Positions 44,598 to 56,235 of a stretch of 64,000 bases of DNA are shown here, piece by piece. Within the stretch, counting starts at the first letter, position 1. The number at the start of each line of letters is the position of its first letter. The stretch comes from Burkholderiaceae bacterium. Lineage in GTDB: Bacteria; Pseudomonadota; Gammaproteobacteria; Burkholderiales; Burkholderiaceae_C. The notes under the pieces were generated by a model. The model was not told where the DNA came from. It ran no database searches and saw only the letters and a list, made by a program, of their open reading frames with translations. The translations under genes were made by a program, and so were the position numbers. The stretch is from positions 248,001 through 312,000 of the forward strand of contig JACKLM010000002.1 in the NCBI GenBank assembly GCA_024235895.1. Direction: 5' to 3'.

Positions 44598-45835
44598 CGC
44601 TTTGCCGGGATGCGCTCGGCGATCTCGCGCACGAGCTGGCGCGCCAGCGCCAGCTTCGGCCCCGGCGGCAGCTCGCGCTCGCCGGCGGCGTCGACCAGCA
44701 CGAGCGCGTTGTCGTCGCGGCCGAAGGTCGCCGGGCCGACATTGCCGACGATCAGCGGCACGCCCTTGCGCACCAGCTTGTCGCGCGCATGCTTGATCAG
44801 GTCGTGGCTCTCGGCGGCGAAGCCGACGCACCATGGCCGCTTCGGCGCGGGCAGCTGCGCGACCGTGGCCAGGATGTCGGGGTTCTCGACCAGCTCCAGC
44901 GCCGGCACCTTGTGGCTGCCGTCCTTCTTGATCTTGCGCCCGTCGGCGCGCGCCGGGCGCCAGTCGGCGACCGCCGCGGTGGCGACGAAGATATCGTGCG
45001 CGGGCGCCTCGGGCAGCACCGCGTCGTGCATCTGCTGCGCGCTCGTGACGTCGATGCGGCGCACGTGGCGCGGCGTCGCCAGGTGCACCGGGCCAGCGAC
45101 CAGCGTCACCTCGGCACCGGCTTCCTGCGCCGCGCGCGCGATCGCGAAGCCCATCTTGCCGCTGGAGTGGTTGGTGATGCCGCGCACCGGGTCGATCGGC
45201 TCGAAGGTCGGCCCGGCGGTCACGAGCACGCGCCGCCCGGCGAGCAGCTTGGGCTGGAAGAAGGCGATCAGCTCGTCGCGCAGCTCGTCGGCCTCGAGCA
45301 TGCGGCCCTCGCCGACCTCGCCGCAGGCCTGCTCGCCGCAGGCCGGGCCGAGCACGATCGCGCCGTCGGCCGCCGCCTGCGCGACGTTGCGTTGCGTCGC
45401 CGGGTGCGACCACATCTCGCGGTTCATCGCCGGCGCCAGCAGCAGCGGCACGCGGTGCGAGGAGTCGACATGGCTCTGCGGGCGTGCCAGGCACAGCAGC
45501 GCGAGCAGGTCGTCGGCGCGGCCCTGGGCGAGGCGGGCGATGAAGTCGGCGCTGGCCGGCGCGACCAGGATCGCATCGGCCGCGCGCGGCAGGTCGATAT
45601 GCGCCATGTTGTGGCCGGCGCGCGAATCCCAGGCGTCGGTGTAGACCGGGTGGCCGGTCAGCGCCTGCATCGTCACCGGGGTGATGAAGCGGCAGGCGGA
45701 CTCGGTCATCACGACCTGGACGCTGGCACCGGCCTTGACCAGCTCGCGCGCGAGCTCGGCCGACTTGAAGCAGGCCACGCCGCCGGTCAGTCCCAGCAGC
45801 ACATGCTTGCCGTGCAGATCGAGCAGGGTCGACAT
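44594..45835 (-). CDS. coaBC: Bifunctional phosphopantothenoylcysteine decarboxylase / synthase
   Basis: 413 residues. The N-terminal CoaC flavoprotein part has GLTGGVACFKSAELARELVK, catalytic His in NMAHIDL, APAMNREMW and the Cys region ACGEQACGEVGEGRM. The C-terminal CoaB part has VTAGPTFEPIDPVRGITNHS and KIKKDGSHKVPALELVENPD. It makes 4'-phosphopantetheine for coenzyme A. The start MSTLLDLHGKHVLLG was chosen by alignment with the family; the frame stays open far upstream by chance. Confidence 0.96.
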   Translation of the reverse strand: MSTLLDLHGKHVLLGLTGGVACFKSAELARELVKAGASVQVVMTESACRFITPVTMQALTGHPVYTDAWDSRAGHNMAHIDLPRAADAILVAPASADFIARLAQGRADDLLALLCLARPQSHVDSSHRVPLLLAPAMNREMWSHPATQRNVAQAAADGAIVLGPACGEQACGEVGEGRMLEADELRDELIAFFQPKLLAGRRVLVTAGPTFEPIDPVRGITNHSSGKMGFAIARAAQEAGAEVTLVAGPVHLATPRHVRRIDVTSAQQMHDAVLPEAPAHDIFVATAAVADWRPARADGRKIKKDGSHKVPALELVENPDILATVAQLPAPKRPWCVGFAAESHDLIKHARDKLVRKGVPLIVGNVGPATFGRDDNALVLVDAAGERELPPGPKLALARQLVREIAERIPAKR

Positions 45836-45949
45836 GGCACGCACTCTAGCAGGCCGGCCACCTGCGCCGCGCGCGCGATGCGCCGCGGCGGCAGGGGGAC
45901 GCGCCACGCCGGCCTCGCCCGATCGGCGCGGCTGGTCTAACCTCGCCGC

Positions 45950-47089
45950 ATGGACATGCTCGCCGAGGTCGTCGACACCGGCGCGTGGTTCGCCACGCTC
46001 GCGCCCTGGCTGCGCCCGCTGCTGGCCGCCACGCTGGCCGTGCTGCTGGCCGAGGCGGTCTACATCGTCGGCGCGCGGCTGGTGACGCGCGCTGTGGCCG
46101 CGCTGCCGGCGGCCTCGGCGGTCGTGCGCGCGATCCGGCCGGCCGCGCGCTGGCTGCTGCCGCTGGTGGCGTTGCCGATCGTCTGGCACGGCCTGGCCGA
46201 CGACCTGCCTGGGCTGGCCACGGTGCAGCGGCTGACCGGCATGGCGACCATCGCCTGCGTCACCTGGCTGCTGGTACGCGCGGTCGGCGGCTACGGGCAG
46301 GCGGTCATCGATGCCCATCCGGTGACGGTGGCCGACAACCTCGAGGCACGGCGCGTGCACACGCAGACGCGCATCCTGGTGCGCACCGCCAGCGGCGTCA
46401 TCGCGCTGGCCGGCGTGGCGATGATGCTGATGGCGATCCCCGCCGTGCGCCAGATCGGCGCCAGCCTGCTGGCGTCTGCCGGCGTCATCGGGCTGATCGC
46501 GGGCTTCGCCGCGCGGCCGGTGCTGGGCAACCTGATCGCCGGGCTGCAGATCGGGCTGACGCAGCCGATCCGCCTGGACGACGTCGTCATCGTCGAGGGC
46601 GAGTGGGGCGTGATCGAGGAGATCGGCAGCAGCTACGTCGTCGTACGGATCTGGGACGACCGCCGGCTCGTCGTGCCGCTGCAGTACTGGATCGAGAAGC
46701 CGTTCCAGAACTGGACCCGGCGCAGCGCCGAGCTCACCGGCGCGGTGACGCTGTGGGCCGACTACCGGCTGCCGCTGGCGCCGCTGCGCGCGGCCCTGCA
46801 GCGCGCCTGCGAGACCTCGCCCGACTGGGACGGCCGCGTCTGCCTGCTGCAGGTCGTCGACGCCGGCGAGCGCGCGATGCAGCTGCGTGCGCTCGTCACC
46901 GCCGCCGACGCCGGCCGGGCGTGGAACCTGCGCTGCCACGTGCGCGAATCGCTGATCGACTTCATCCAGCGCGAGCACCCCGAGTGCCTGCCGCGCCAGC
47001 GTGCCGAGGCCACGCTGGCGCCGGTGTCGGTGTCGGTGCCGGCCGACGGCGCGGCGCATGCGCTTGCACGCGGGAGGGCACCGGAATAG
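45950..47089 (+). CDS. MscS-family mechanosensitive channel, larger form
   Basis: 379 residues. About four helices are followed by the pore helix and beta domain (AGVIGLIAGFAARPVLGNLIAGLQI, then GLTQPIRLDDVVIVEGEWG). The C-terminal part VVPLQYWIEKPFQNWTRRS matches YbdG/YnaI-type members. Divergent from coaBC (114 nt). A second, smaller MscS gene follows at 47543. Confidence 0.92.
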   Translation: MDMLAEVVDTGAWFATLAPWLRPLLAATLAVLLAEAVYIVGARLVTRAVAALPAASAVVRAIRPAARWLLPLVALPIVWHGLADDLPGLATVQRLTGMATIACVTWLLVRAVGGYGQAVIDAHPVTVADNLEARRVHTQTRILVRTASGVIALAGVAMMLMAIPAVRQIGASLLASAGVIGLIAGFAARPVLGNLIAGLQIGLTQPIRLDDVVIVEGEWGVIEEIGSSYVVVRIWDDRRLVVPLQYWIEKPFQNWTRRSAELTGAVTLWADYRLPLAPLRAALQRACETSPDWDGRVCLLQVVDAGERAMQLRALVTAADAGRAWNLRCHVRESLIDFIQREHPECLPRQRAEATLAPVSVSVPADGAAHALARGRAPE

Positions 47090-47098
47090 GGTCCGGCC

Positions 47099-47503
47099 GT
47101 GGCCCGGATCCTTCGTGCGTCCGAACTGCCTCCACCGTTCGAGCGTCGTCTGCTCGTCCTGCTGAGCGCGCTGACGAGCAGCTCGGCGACGATGGGACTG
47201 CTGGCCGGTCCGCCAGTGTCGGCGCTCGATACGGCCAGCGTGCGCCGGCTGCTGCGCGCGCCGCAGCAGCGTTGCATCGGCGGCACCGCGGCCGCGGCAC
47301 TGGCGCCGGCTGACCCAGCCCTGCGCCGCGCCGCTGGACGCCGAGGCCGAGCGGCTGGCGGCAAGCGGCCTGCGGGATCGGGTCGAGGCGCTCGAGGTCG
47401 GGGCCGGTCTCGGGCGGTCGTCGGGATCCGATGCTCGTCTCGTGGGTCTCCTCCAGGGCTGTCGTCGACTCCGATGCCCGCCGCGCCCCGCGTCGTCGTA
47501 TAA
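47099..47503 (+). other. Stretch between the two MscS genes: possible decayed small gene
   Basis: The 453-nt gap has no convincing intact gene. A frame from 47099 (GTG) reads ARILRASELPPPFERRLLVL with plausible coding character for about 60 codons. A coding-like run then appears in another frame from about 47310 (LTQPCAAPLDAEAERLAASG), suggesting a gene broken by an indel near 47270-47300. No family was recognised on either part. Confidence 0.25.
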
Positions 47504-47542
47504 CCGCTCCGTCCGAACGGGCGGATGCGAAAGGAAAGGCCG

Positions 47543-48349
47543 ATGAACGCGCAAGACCTGACCACCTTCCTCACCGACACCCTCGGCGCGCTGGCGATCA
47601 AGATCGCCGCCGCGCTGCTGTTCTGGGTCGTCGGTCGCTGGCTGATCGGCCGCGTCAGCGCGATGGTTCAGGCGGCGATGGGCCGCAACCACGTCGACCC
47701 GACGCTGACCAAGTATCTCGGCTCGATCCTCGCGGTGGCGCTCAACATCGCGCTGGTCCTGGGCATCCTCGGCTACTTCGGGGTCGAGACGACCTCGTTC
47801 GCGGCGCTGCTGGCCGGTGCCGGGGTCGCGATCGGCGCCGCCTGGAGCGGCATGCTCGGCAACTTCGCCGCCGGCGCCTTCATGCTCGTGCTGCGGCCGT
47901 TCAAGGTCGGCGACTTCGTCGGCGTCGGCGGCATCGTCGGCACGGTCAAGGAGCTCGGGCTGTTCGCCACCACGCTGGTCACGCCCGACAACGTCGTCAC
48001 GCTGGTCGGCAATGCCAAGGTCTTCGGCGACACGATCCAGAATTTCTCGCTGCTGCCGGTGCGCCGCGTCGACCGCACGGCGCAACTCGCGGTCGGCGTC
48101 GACCCGCAGGCAGCGATCGAGAAGCTGCGCGCCGCGGTCGGCGCGATCCCGAACGTGGCGATCGACCCGGCGCCCGAGGTCGCGCTGCTGGACCTCAACC
48201 TCAACGGCGCGGTCATCGCGGTGCGCCCGTATACGCACACGGACCACTACTGGCAGGTCTGGTTCGACACCAACGCGGCGATCGTGCGCGTCGCCGGCGA
48301 GGCCGGCTGGCCGGCGCCGATGCCGGCGACGCGACTCGTCCAGGGCTGA
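47543..48349 (+). CDS. mscS: Small-conductance mechanosensitive channel (MscS)
   Basis: 268 residues from MNAQDLTTFLTDTLGALAIK (AAAGG upstream; an ATG six codons earlier is the alternative). Three helices; the pore helix ALLAGAGVAIGAAWSGMLGN has the Gly/Ala pattern of MscS TM3, followed by FMLVLRPFKVGDFV and the beta domain with NAKVFGDTIQNFS. Classic compact MscS, opening on membrane tension. Confidence 0.94.
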   Translation: MNAQDLTTFLTDTLGALAIKIAAALLFWVVGRWLIGRVSAMVQAAMGRNHVDPTLTKYLGSILAVALNIALVLGILGYFGVETTSFAALLAGAGVAIGAAWSGMLGNFAAGAFMLVLRPFKVGDFVGVGGIVGTVKELGLFATTLVTPDNVVTLVGNAKVFGDTIQNFSLLPVRRVDRTAQLAVGVDPQAAIEKLRAAVGAIPNVAIDPAPEVALLDLNLNGAVIAVRPYTHTDHYWQVWFDTNAAIVRVAGEAGWPAPMPATRLVQG

Positions 48350-48352
48350 GCC

Positions 48353-49924
48353 TCAGCGCACGACCTTGACCCGCTCCCCCACGCGCGGATCGGCGCCGCC
48401 GTCGTAGACGCTGTTGATCAGCCGCAGCTGCGCCTGCGCGCGGTCGGGCGGCCCCAGCGGCGAGCCGCGTGCCAGCTCGGCCCAGCCGCCGCGCGGGAAG
48501 GCGACGATGTCGACCACCCAGGGCCGGGCGCGCGCGCGCTCCGCGGCGGACAAGGCGCGAAACGAGCGCTCGGTCGCGGCGATCCCGCCGCCGTCGCGCT
48601 GCAGGGCCTGCGCGTCGCGCCAGGCCCAGCCGAGCAGGTAGGTGCGCCCGCCGGGGCCGTCGACGAGCGTGAACCGCAGCGTGCGCGGCTTGCCCTGCGC
48701 GTCGGCGGCGCTGCCGACGAAATGCGTCGCCGCCAGCCCGTTGACGCTGCGCCGCTCGGCGCGGCCCTGGGTCGGCTTGAAGGCATTGCGGATGATCTCG
48801 TCGTGGCTGCGCCCCGCCTTCGGCGGCACGAGGCGGACGACCAGGCCGGCGTCGCCGGCCGCGTTGGCCAGCGTCACCGCATCGGCCGCATTGACGATGC
48901 GCCAGCCCTGCGGCGCCGTCAGCGCGATCCCGAGATCCTCGTGGAAGAAATCGCGCCCGCGAACGACGCCATGCGCACGGCCGTCGCCGAAGGTGATGCC
49001 GTCGACCGCCGTCAGAAAGCGGTCGCGCCGCGCATCGCCGTAGCGGCCGGCATAGCGCGCGGCTTCGCGCCGGATCTCGGCCAGCCGCTGCTCGCTGCTC
49101 GGGTGCGTCGCGAGCCAGTGCATGCCCTGCGGCGCGGCCCGCCCCTCGGCGCGCGCGAGGTCGGCGGCGAACAGCTCCTGGCCGCGCAGCACGCCGATGA
49201 CGTCGACCATGCGCTGCGGGTCGTAGGCGTTGCGCGCGAGATATTCGGCGCCCAGGCGGTCGGCCTGCAGCTCCTGGTCGCGGCTGTACGACGCCAGATA
49301 GCCGGCGGCGGCGGCCTGCGAGACCTGGCTCGCGAGATCGGTCGCGCCACCGACGCCCTGCCCCTCGAGCACCGCGCCGAGCACGGTCGCGGCGAGCACC
49401 CCGAGCCCGGCCTGCTGCTGCCGCGTCGCGCGCTGCGCGCCGTGGCGCGCCGTGACATGGCCGATCTCGTGCCCGAGCACGCCGGCGAGCTCGGCCTCGC
49501 TGCCCAGGTGCGCGAGGATGCCGCGCGTGACGTAGACATAGCCGCCCGGCAGCGCGAAGGCGTTGACCTCGGGGCTGTCGAGCACGGTGAAGGTCCACGG
49601 CAGCTGCGCGCGGTGCGACTGGCGCGCCAGCCGCTGGCCGATCTCGCTCACGTAGGCCTGCAGTCGCGCGTCGTCGACGCGACCGTACTCCTGCACGATC
49701 TGCGGGTGCGCCTTGCGCCCCTCGGCGATCTCGTCGGCCTCGGTCATGACCGAGCGCTCGGTCTTGCCGGTGACCGGGTTGACGACCGGCGTGCCGCAGC
49801 CGGCCAGCAGCAGCGCGGCGAACAGCACCGACGCGCCGGCCGCGAGGCGGCGGCGCATCGGCGAGCCCCAGGTCCTGCCTGCAGGCGCGGTGTCAGCGCG
49901 CCTCGTTTCGGCTCGTTCCGGCAT
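48353..49924 (-). CDS. M48 family periplasmic metalloprotease (BepA/LoiP-like lipoprotein)
   Basis: 523 residues from the ATG with GGGGAG 7 nt upstream; an ATG at 49858 (MRRRLAAGAS) gives a more usual signal sequence. The lipobox LLLAGC is followed by VVNPVTGKTERSVMTEADEI. The zinc motif is HEIGHVTARHG and the third ligand Glu in DQELQADRLGAEYLA. The C-terminal half (about residues 330-523) is a non-catalytic beta-rich extension. It likely acts in outer-membrane protein quality control. Convergent with mscS, only 3 nt apart. Confidence 0.9.
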   Translation of the reverse strand: MPERAETRRADTAPAGRTWGSPMRRRLAAGASVLFAALLLAGCGTPVVNPVTGKTERSVMTEADEIAEGRKAHPQIVQEYGRVDDARLQAYVSEIGQRLARQSHRAQLPWTFTVLDSPEVNAFALPGGYVYVTRGILAHLGSEAELAGVLGHEIGHVTARHGAQRATRQQQAGLGVLAATVLGAVLEGQGVGGATDLASQVSQAAAAGYLASYSRDQELQADRLGAEYLARNAYDPQRMVDVIGVLRGQELFAADLARAEGRAAPQGMHWLATHPSSEQRLAEIRREAARYAGRYGDARRDRFLTAVDGITFGDGRAHGVVRGRDFFHEDLGIALTAPQGWRIVNAADAVTLANAAGDAGLVVRLVPPKAGRSHDEIIRNAFKPTQGRAERRSVNGLAATHFVGSAADAQGKPRTLRFTLVDGPGGRTYLLGWAWRDAQALQRDGGGIAATERSFRALSAAERARARPWVVDIVAFPRGGWAELARGSPLGPPDRAQAQLRLINSVYDGGADPRVGERVKVVR

Positions 49925-50659
49925 GGATCAGCTCCCCGAGAAGGCGGACGAATGCCGCCGGCGATTGCACCTGCGGGCAGTGGCCGGTGGCCATCTCGAC
50001 GACGGCGAATCCCGGCGTCTCGCGCACGCGCCGGCGCATCGGCTCGATGGTCGGGAACGCCGGTGAGCTGCAGTCGATGAAGGCGCGCGGCAACCCAGAG
50101 ATGCGCGCGCCGTCGAAGTGCAGCGGCTCGAGGTAGGCGCCGAAGGGGTGCAGCCCCTGCCGGCGGCGCAGCCAGTCGCGGTCGGCACCGCCCAGGCCGA
50201 AGGCCGCCGGGTCGGGCGGCGGCAGGGCGCGCAAGCCGGTCGCCGCCGCGGCGTCCAGCCGTTCGCGGCGTACCGCCTCGTCGTGGCGCTGGCCCCAGCA
50301 CTCGCCCGGCAGCGGCACGATGGCGTCGACGTAGACGATCTGCCGCACGCGCGCGATGCCGCGCGCCAGCAGCGCGTCGGCGGCCCCGGTGACGACCAGC
50401 CCGCCGTAGCTGTGGCCGACGAGGACGACCTCGTCGAGCTCCTCGGCCTGCACCAGCCCGACGACATCGGCGATATGCGTGCCCAGCGTGATCTCGCGCC
50501 GCAGCAGGTGCGCGCGCTCGCCGCAGCCGGTCAGCGTGACGGCGTGGACGTCGAACCCGGCCGCGGCCAGCGGCGCGCGAACGCGCTGCCAGATCCAGCC
50601 GCCGGCCCAGGCGCCATGGACGAGGACGATCGGGATGCGGGATGCGGTGGCTTCGGGCT

Positions 50660-50663
<4 letters not shown>
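49893..50663 (-). CDS. Alpha/beta hydrolase
   Basis: 256 residues. IVLVHGAWAGGWIWQRV (oxyanion-hole HG), nucleophile elbow VLVGHSYGGLVV (Ser), and ATGHCPQVQSP (catalytic His) are typical of esterases such as those in the plant MeSA esterase-like group. Cytosolic; substrate unknown. The start overlaps the sigma-54 activator gene's stop by 4 nt, so the hydrolase is coupled to that regulator. Confidence 0.88.
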
Positions 50664-52359
<1,696 letters not shown>

Positions 52360-52363
<4 letters not shown>

Positions 52364-53585
52364 GCCTCGTCGACCTCGAAGCGCAGCCCCGCGTGCGCCT
52401 GCAGCCGCTCGACCAGCCGCAGCCCGAAGGCAGCCCCGGGCGTCCAGACGCCGCCGGGCGTCATCGCGCGGTCGACCTCGTGCAGCAGCGCCAGCGCGCT
52501 GTGCGCGACGAGCCGGCTGGTCGACCCGTAGCCGGGGTCGCGCTCGCCGCGCACGCTGGCGCGCAGCACGGCGCCGTCGGCGCCGCGGCCGGCGAGCGCG
52601 ATCTCGTAGCGGCCGGACTCGCGCGCGGCGCGGTCCGGCCCCTGGCCCAGCGCGGCAGCAGCCAGCGCCGGATCAGCGCGCGCGTCGGCGCGACCGCGAG
52701 CAGCCGGCGCTGCCAACGCGAGGCGCGCGCCAGCGCCAGCGCACCCGCGCGCCCCGCCGCGCCCGCGCCGGTGCCCATGCGCTCGACATAGCGGAAGTCG
52801 CGCCCCCACGGATGGCCGCGCAAGGCGTTGCTGCGGTGAACGTTCTTGGTGTTGATCGGCGCCATCACGAACGGCCCGGACCAGCAGCCGACCAGCTCGT
52901 CCCAGGCCGCGGCGTCGCCGTCGGGCTGCGGCGGGCCGCGAAAGCCTGGCGTCAGCGCGAACGGGTCGTCCAGCGTTCGCGCCAGCGCCGGGTCGCGCGC
53001 GACCGCTTCCATCGTCGCCAGCAGGCTGGCGGCGGTGCCGCCGGAGAAGCCGCCCTTCATCGCGCGCACGGTGGCGTGGACCTCGGCCAGCGGCGCGCCC
53101 AGGCGCTCGCGCGCGGCATGCTGCAGGAAGACGACGCCGAGGTCGAACGGGATCGAGTCGAAGCCGCAGGAGAAGACGATGCGCGCGCCGCTGGACTGCG
53201 CCGGCGCCTGCAGCTGGCGGATCATGCGCGCCATCCACAGCGGCTCGCCGCACAGGTCGACGTAGTCGGTGCCGGCGTGCGCGCAGGCGGTCACCAGCGG
53301 CTCGCCGTGCAGCTGGTAGGGGCCGACGGTGCTGAGGATCGCACGCGTTCGCGCCGCCAGGCGCGCCAGCGCGGCAGCGTCGCGCGCGTCGGCCCACAGC
53401 AGCGGCAGCGCCTCGCCGGCGCTCAGCGCGTCGCGCACCGCCGCCAGCCGCGCCGGGTCGCGCCCGGCCAGCGCCCAGCGCAGCGCGCCGCCGCCGGAGC
53501 GCCAGGCGTGCAGCACCTCGGCCACCAGGCGGCCGGTGAAGCCGCTGGCACCGAACAGCACCAGGTCGAAGTCGCGCGCACGCAT
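52360..53585 (-). pseudogene. Saccharopine dehydrogenase-like / trans-acting enoyl reductase family protein, frameshifted
   Basis: The first frame starts MRARDFDLVLFGASGFTGRL (Rossmann GASGFTGR) and is family-like through LSTVGPYQLHGEPLV, DLCGEPLWM and FSCGFDSIPFDLG to about 52657. From there family-like sequence continues in another frame (GQGPDRAARESGRYEIALAG to LRFEVDEA). One base missing at about 52651-52656 restores a protein of about 408 residues. The family includes the yeast-like saccharopine reductase and mycobacterial trans-acting enoyl reductases. Sequencing error not excluded. Confidence 0.75.
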
Positions 53586-53733
53586 CGGCGGCGACGATAG
53601 CAGCGCGGCACCGCATGCACGGCCCCGGAACGCGGCCCCAAGACGCGGATGGTGCCGCCGGCCGCGCGACGCTGCGCAGGCCGCAGCCCGGCGACGCATG
53701 GTGAAATCGCGCGGCCGAGAATCCCGTCACGCC

Positions 53734-55302
53734 ATGCCCGCCAACCACCTCTTCGACGCCCTGCGCGCCGCCTTCCCCGCCGACCTGGACGCGATCGCGG
53801 TCGAGACCGCCGACGGCCCCGGCGCGCCGCTGGCCTACCGCTGGCGCGACCTCGACCGCGGCAGCGCGATGATCGCCAACCTCTTGGCCAGCCTCGAGCT
53901 GCCGCCGGCCAGCCGCATCGCGGTGCAGGTCGACAAGAGCGTCGAGGCGCTGATGCTGTACCTGGCGGTGCTGCGCGCCGGCCATGTCTATCTGCCGCTG
54001 AATACCGCCTACCAGGCCGGCGAGATCGGATACTTCGTCGGCGACGCCGAGCCGGCGGTGCTGGTCTGCACGCCGGCGGCCTTCGCCTGGGTCAGCACGA
54101 TCGCGTTCCGCGCGGGAACCGGTCACGTCTTCACGCTCGGCGACGAACGCAGCGGCACCTTGCTGGAGCGCGCGGCCTTCCACGCCGACGCGCAGCAGCC
54201 GGTGCCGCGACGCGACGACGACCTGGCCGCGATCGTCTACACCAGCGGCACCACCGGGCGCAGCAAGGGCGCCATGCTCACGCACGGCAACCTGCTGTCG
54301 AACGCGCGCGCGCTGAAGGACTTCTGGGACTGGCGCAGCCCCGATCCGGCGCAGGGCGTGGCCGGCGACGTGCTGATCCACGCGCTGCCGATCTTCCACG
54401 TCCACGGCCTGTTCGTCGCCTGTCACGGGGCGCTGCTGGCCGGCTGCCGCATGATCTGGTTCGCGCGCTTCGACGCCCGCGCGGTGGTCGCGCGGCTGCG
54501 CGATGCGACGGTCTTCATGGGCGTGCCGACGATGTACGTGCGCATGCTCGCCGAGCCGGCGCTGACGCGCGAGTCCTGCAGCGCGATGCGCCTGTTCATC
54601 AGCGGCTCCGCGCCGCTGCTGATCGAGACCTTCCGCGACTGGCAGTCGCGCAGCGGCCATGTCATCCTGGAGCGTTACGGGATGAGCGAGACCGTGATGC
54701 TGACCTCCAACCCCTGCCGCGCCACCGACGGTGAACGCCGCGGCGGCAGCGTCGGCCGGCCGCTGCCGGGCGTGCGCGTGCGCGTCGTCGACGACCAGGA
54801 CCATCTGCTCGCGGCCGGCCAGACCGGGCACGTCCAGGTCAAGGGGCCGAACGTCTTCAAGGGCTACTGGCGCATGCCCGAGAAGACCGCCGACGCGTTC
54901 ACCGACGACATGTGGTTCCGCACCGGCGACGTCGGCCGCTTCGACGCCGACGGTTACCTGGCGATCGTCGGCCGCAGCAAGGACCTGATCATCAGCGGTG
55001 GCTACAACGTCTACCCGGCCGAGGTCGAGGCGCTGCTCGACGAGTTGCCGGGGGTGGCCGAATCGGCGGTGGTCGGCGTGCCGCACCCGGACTTCGGCGA
55101 GGCCGTGGTCGCCGTCGTGGTGCCGCGCGCCGGCGTGGCGGCGCCCGACCCGCAGGCGCTGATCGACGCCCTCAAGGGCCGCATCGCCGGCTACAAGGTG
55201 CCCAAGCGCGTGCTCGTCGCGCCGGAGCTGCCGCGCAACGCGATGGGCAAGGTGCAGAAGAACCTGCTGCGCGACGCGCAGCGCGCGCTCTTCACCGCCT
55301 GA
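53734..55302 (+). CDS. matB: Malonyl-CoA synthetase (acyl-CoA synthetase family)
   Basis: 522 residues from MPANHLFDALRAAFPADLDA. AMP-binding motifs: IVYTSGTTGRSKGAMLTHGN (P-loop), ILERYGMSETVML, TGDVGRFDADGYLAIVGRSK and the C-terminal Lys in NAMGKVQKNLL. PIFHVHGLFVACHGALLAG is typical of MatB, which activates malonate. Divergent from the frameshifted reductase; fatty acid or polyketide supply is a plausible context. Confidence 0.9.
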   Translation: MPANHLFDALRAAFPADLDAIAVETADGPGAPLAYRWRDLDRGSAMIANLLASLELPPASRIAVQVDKSVEALMLYLAVLRAGHVYLPLNTAYQAGEIGYFVGDAEPAVLVCTPAAFAWVSTIAFRAGTGHVFTLGDERSGTLLERAAFHADAQQPVPRRDDDLAAIVYTSGTTGRSKGAMLTHGNLLSNARALKDFWDWRSPDPAQGVAGDVLIHALPIFHVHGLFVACHGALLAGCRMIWFARFDARAVVARLRDATVFMGVPTMYVRMLAEPALTRESCSAMRLFISGSAPLLIETFRDWQSRSGHVILERYGMSETVMLTSNPCRATDGERRGGSVGRPLPGVRVRVVDDQDHLLAAGQTGHVQVKGPNVFKGYWRMPEKTADAFTDDMWFRTGDVGRFDADGYLAIVGRSKDLIISGGYNVYPAEVEALLDELPGVAESAVVGVPHPDFGEAVVAVVVPRAGVAAPDPQALIDALKGRIAGYKVPKRVLVAPELPRNAMGKVQKNLLRDAQRALFTA

Positions 55303-55345
55303 TCGGCCCGGCGCGGCGCCCGGCCGCGCCGGCCCGGCCGCGTGA

Positions 55346-56125
55346 TCAACCGCGCCCGACGAAGGGCATCGTGGTCGCCATCACGGTCATGAACAGCACG
55401 TTGGTGTCCAGCGGCAGGTTGGCCATGTGCAGAACCGCGCGCGCGGCGTGGTCGACGTCCATGCGCGGCTCCGGGCGCACGGAGCCGTCGGCCTGCGGCA
55501 CGCCGGCGGCCATGCGCTCGGTCATCTCGCTGGCCGCGTTGCCGATGTCGATCTGCCCGACCGCGATGCCCCAGGCGCGGCCATCGAGCGACGCCGACTT
55601 CGTCAGCCCCGTCATCGCGTGCTTGGTCGCCGTGTAGGCGACCGAGTTGGGCCGCGGCGCGTGCGCCGAGATCGACCCGTTGTTGACGATGCGCCCGCCG
55701 CGAGGCTGCTGCGATTTCATCAGCCTGAAGGCGTGCTGGGTGCACAGGAAGCTGCCGGTCAGGTTGGTGTCGACGGCGGCACGCCACTGTTCGAACGGCA
55801 GATCCTCCAGCGGCACGCCCGGCGTGAAGACGCCGGCGTTGTTGAACAGCAGGTCGAGACGCCCGAAGCGCGCGCGCACGAGGTCGAACAGCGCGGCCAC
55901 CTGCTCCGGCCGCGTGACGTCGGCGGGCGCGGCCAGCGCGCGGCTGGCGATGTCGTCGAACGGATCCTCGGCCTGCGCGATCGTCTCGCGCAGCGCGTCG
56001 AGCCGGCGGCCGCTGAGCACGACACGCCAGCCGTCGTGGATCAGCGCCATCGCGGTCGCGCGGCCGATGCCGCTGCCGGCGCCGGTCACCAGGGCGACGC
56101 GGTCGTGCGGGGTCGGGGTGTTCAT
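55346..56125 (-). CDS. Short-chain dehydrogenase/reductase (SDR)
   Basis: 259 residues. Cofactor motif TGAGSGIG (NAD(P)-binding), LLFNNAGVFTPG, catalytic Ser in NNGSISAH and YxxxK in VAYTATKHAM. The C-terminal RMDVDHAARAVLHMANLPLD differs from fatty-acid FabG-type members. Substrate unknown. It follows matB convergently (43 nt) and is divergent from the DUF294 gene. Confidence 0.9.
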   Translation of the reverse strand: MNTPTPHDRVALVTGAGSGIGRATAMALIHDGWRVVLSGRRLDALRETIAQAEDPFDDIASRALAAPADVTRPEQVAALFDLVRARFGRLDLLFNNAGVFTPGVPLEDLPFEQWRAAVDTNLTGSFLCTQHAFRLMKSQQPRGGRIVNNGSISAHAPRPNSVAYTATKHAMTGLTKSASLDGRAWGIAVGQIDIGNAASEMTERMAAGVPQADGSVRPEPRMDVDHAARAVLHMANLPLDTNVLFMTVMATTMPFVGRG

Positions 56126-56235
56126 CGTCGGGCTTCCTCGTTCGGCCGCAGACACGCGGCAGCCCGCGAGTCTGCCATCACCGCAGGCGGGGCCCGCGGT
56201 ACGCTCGCGGGGCGCCCCAACCGACGATCGACGCG

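Noticed and set aside
45836..48247. Minus-strand frame extending coaBC upstream to over 1200 codons.
   Set aside because: Family similarity begins at 45835; the rest is antisense to the two MscS genes.
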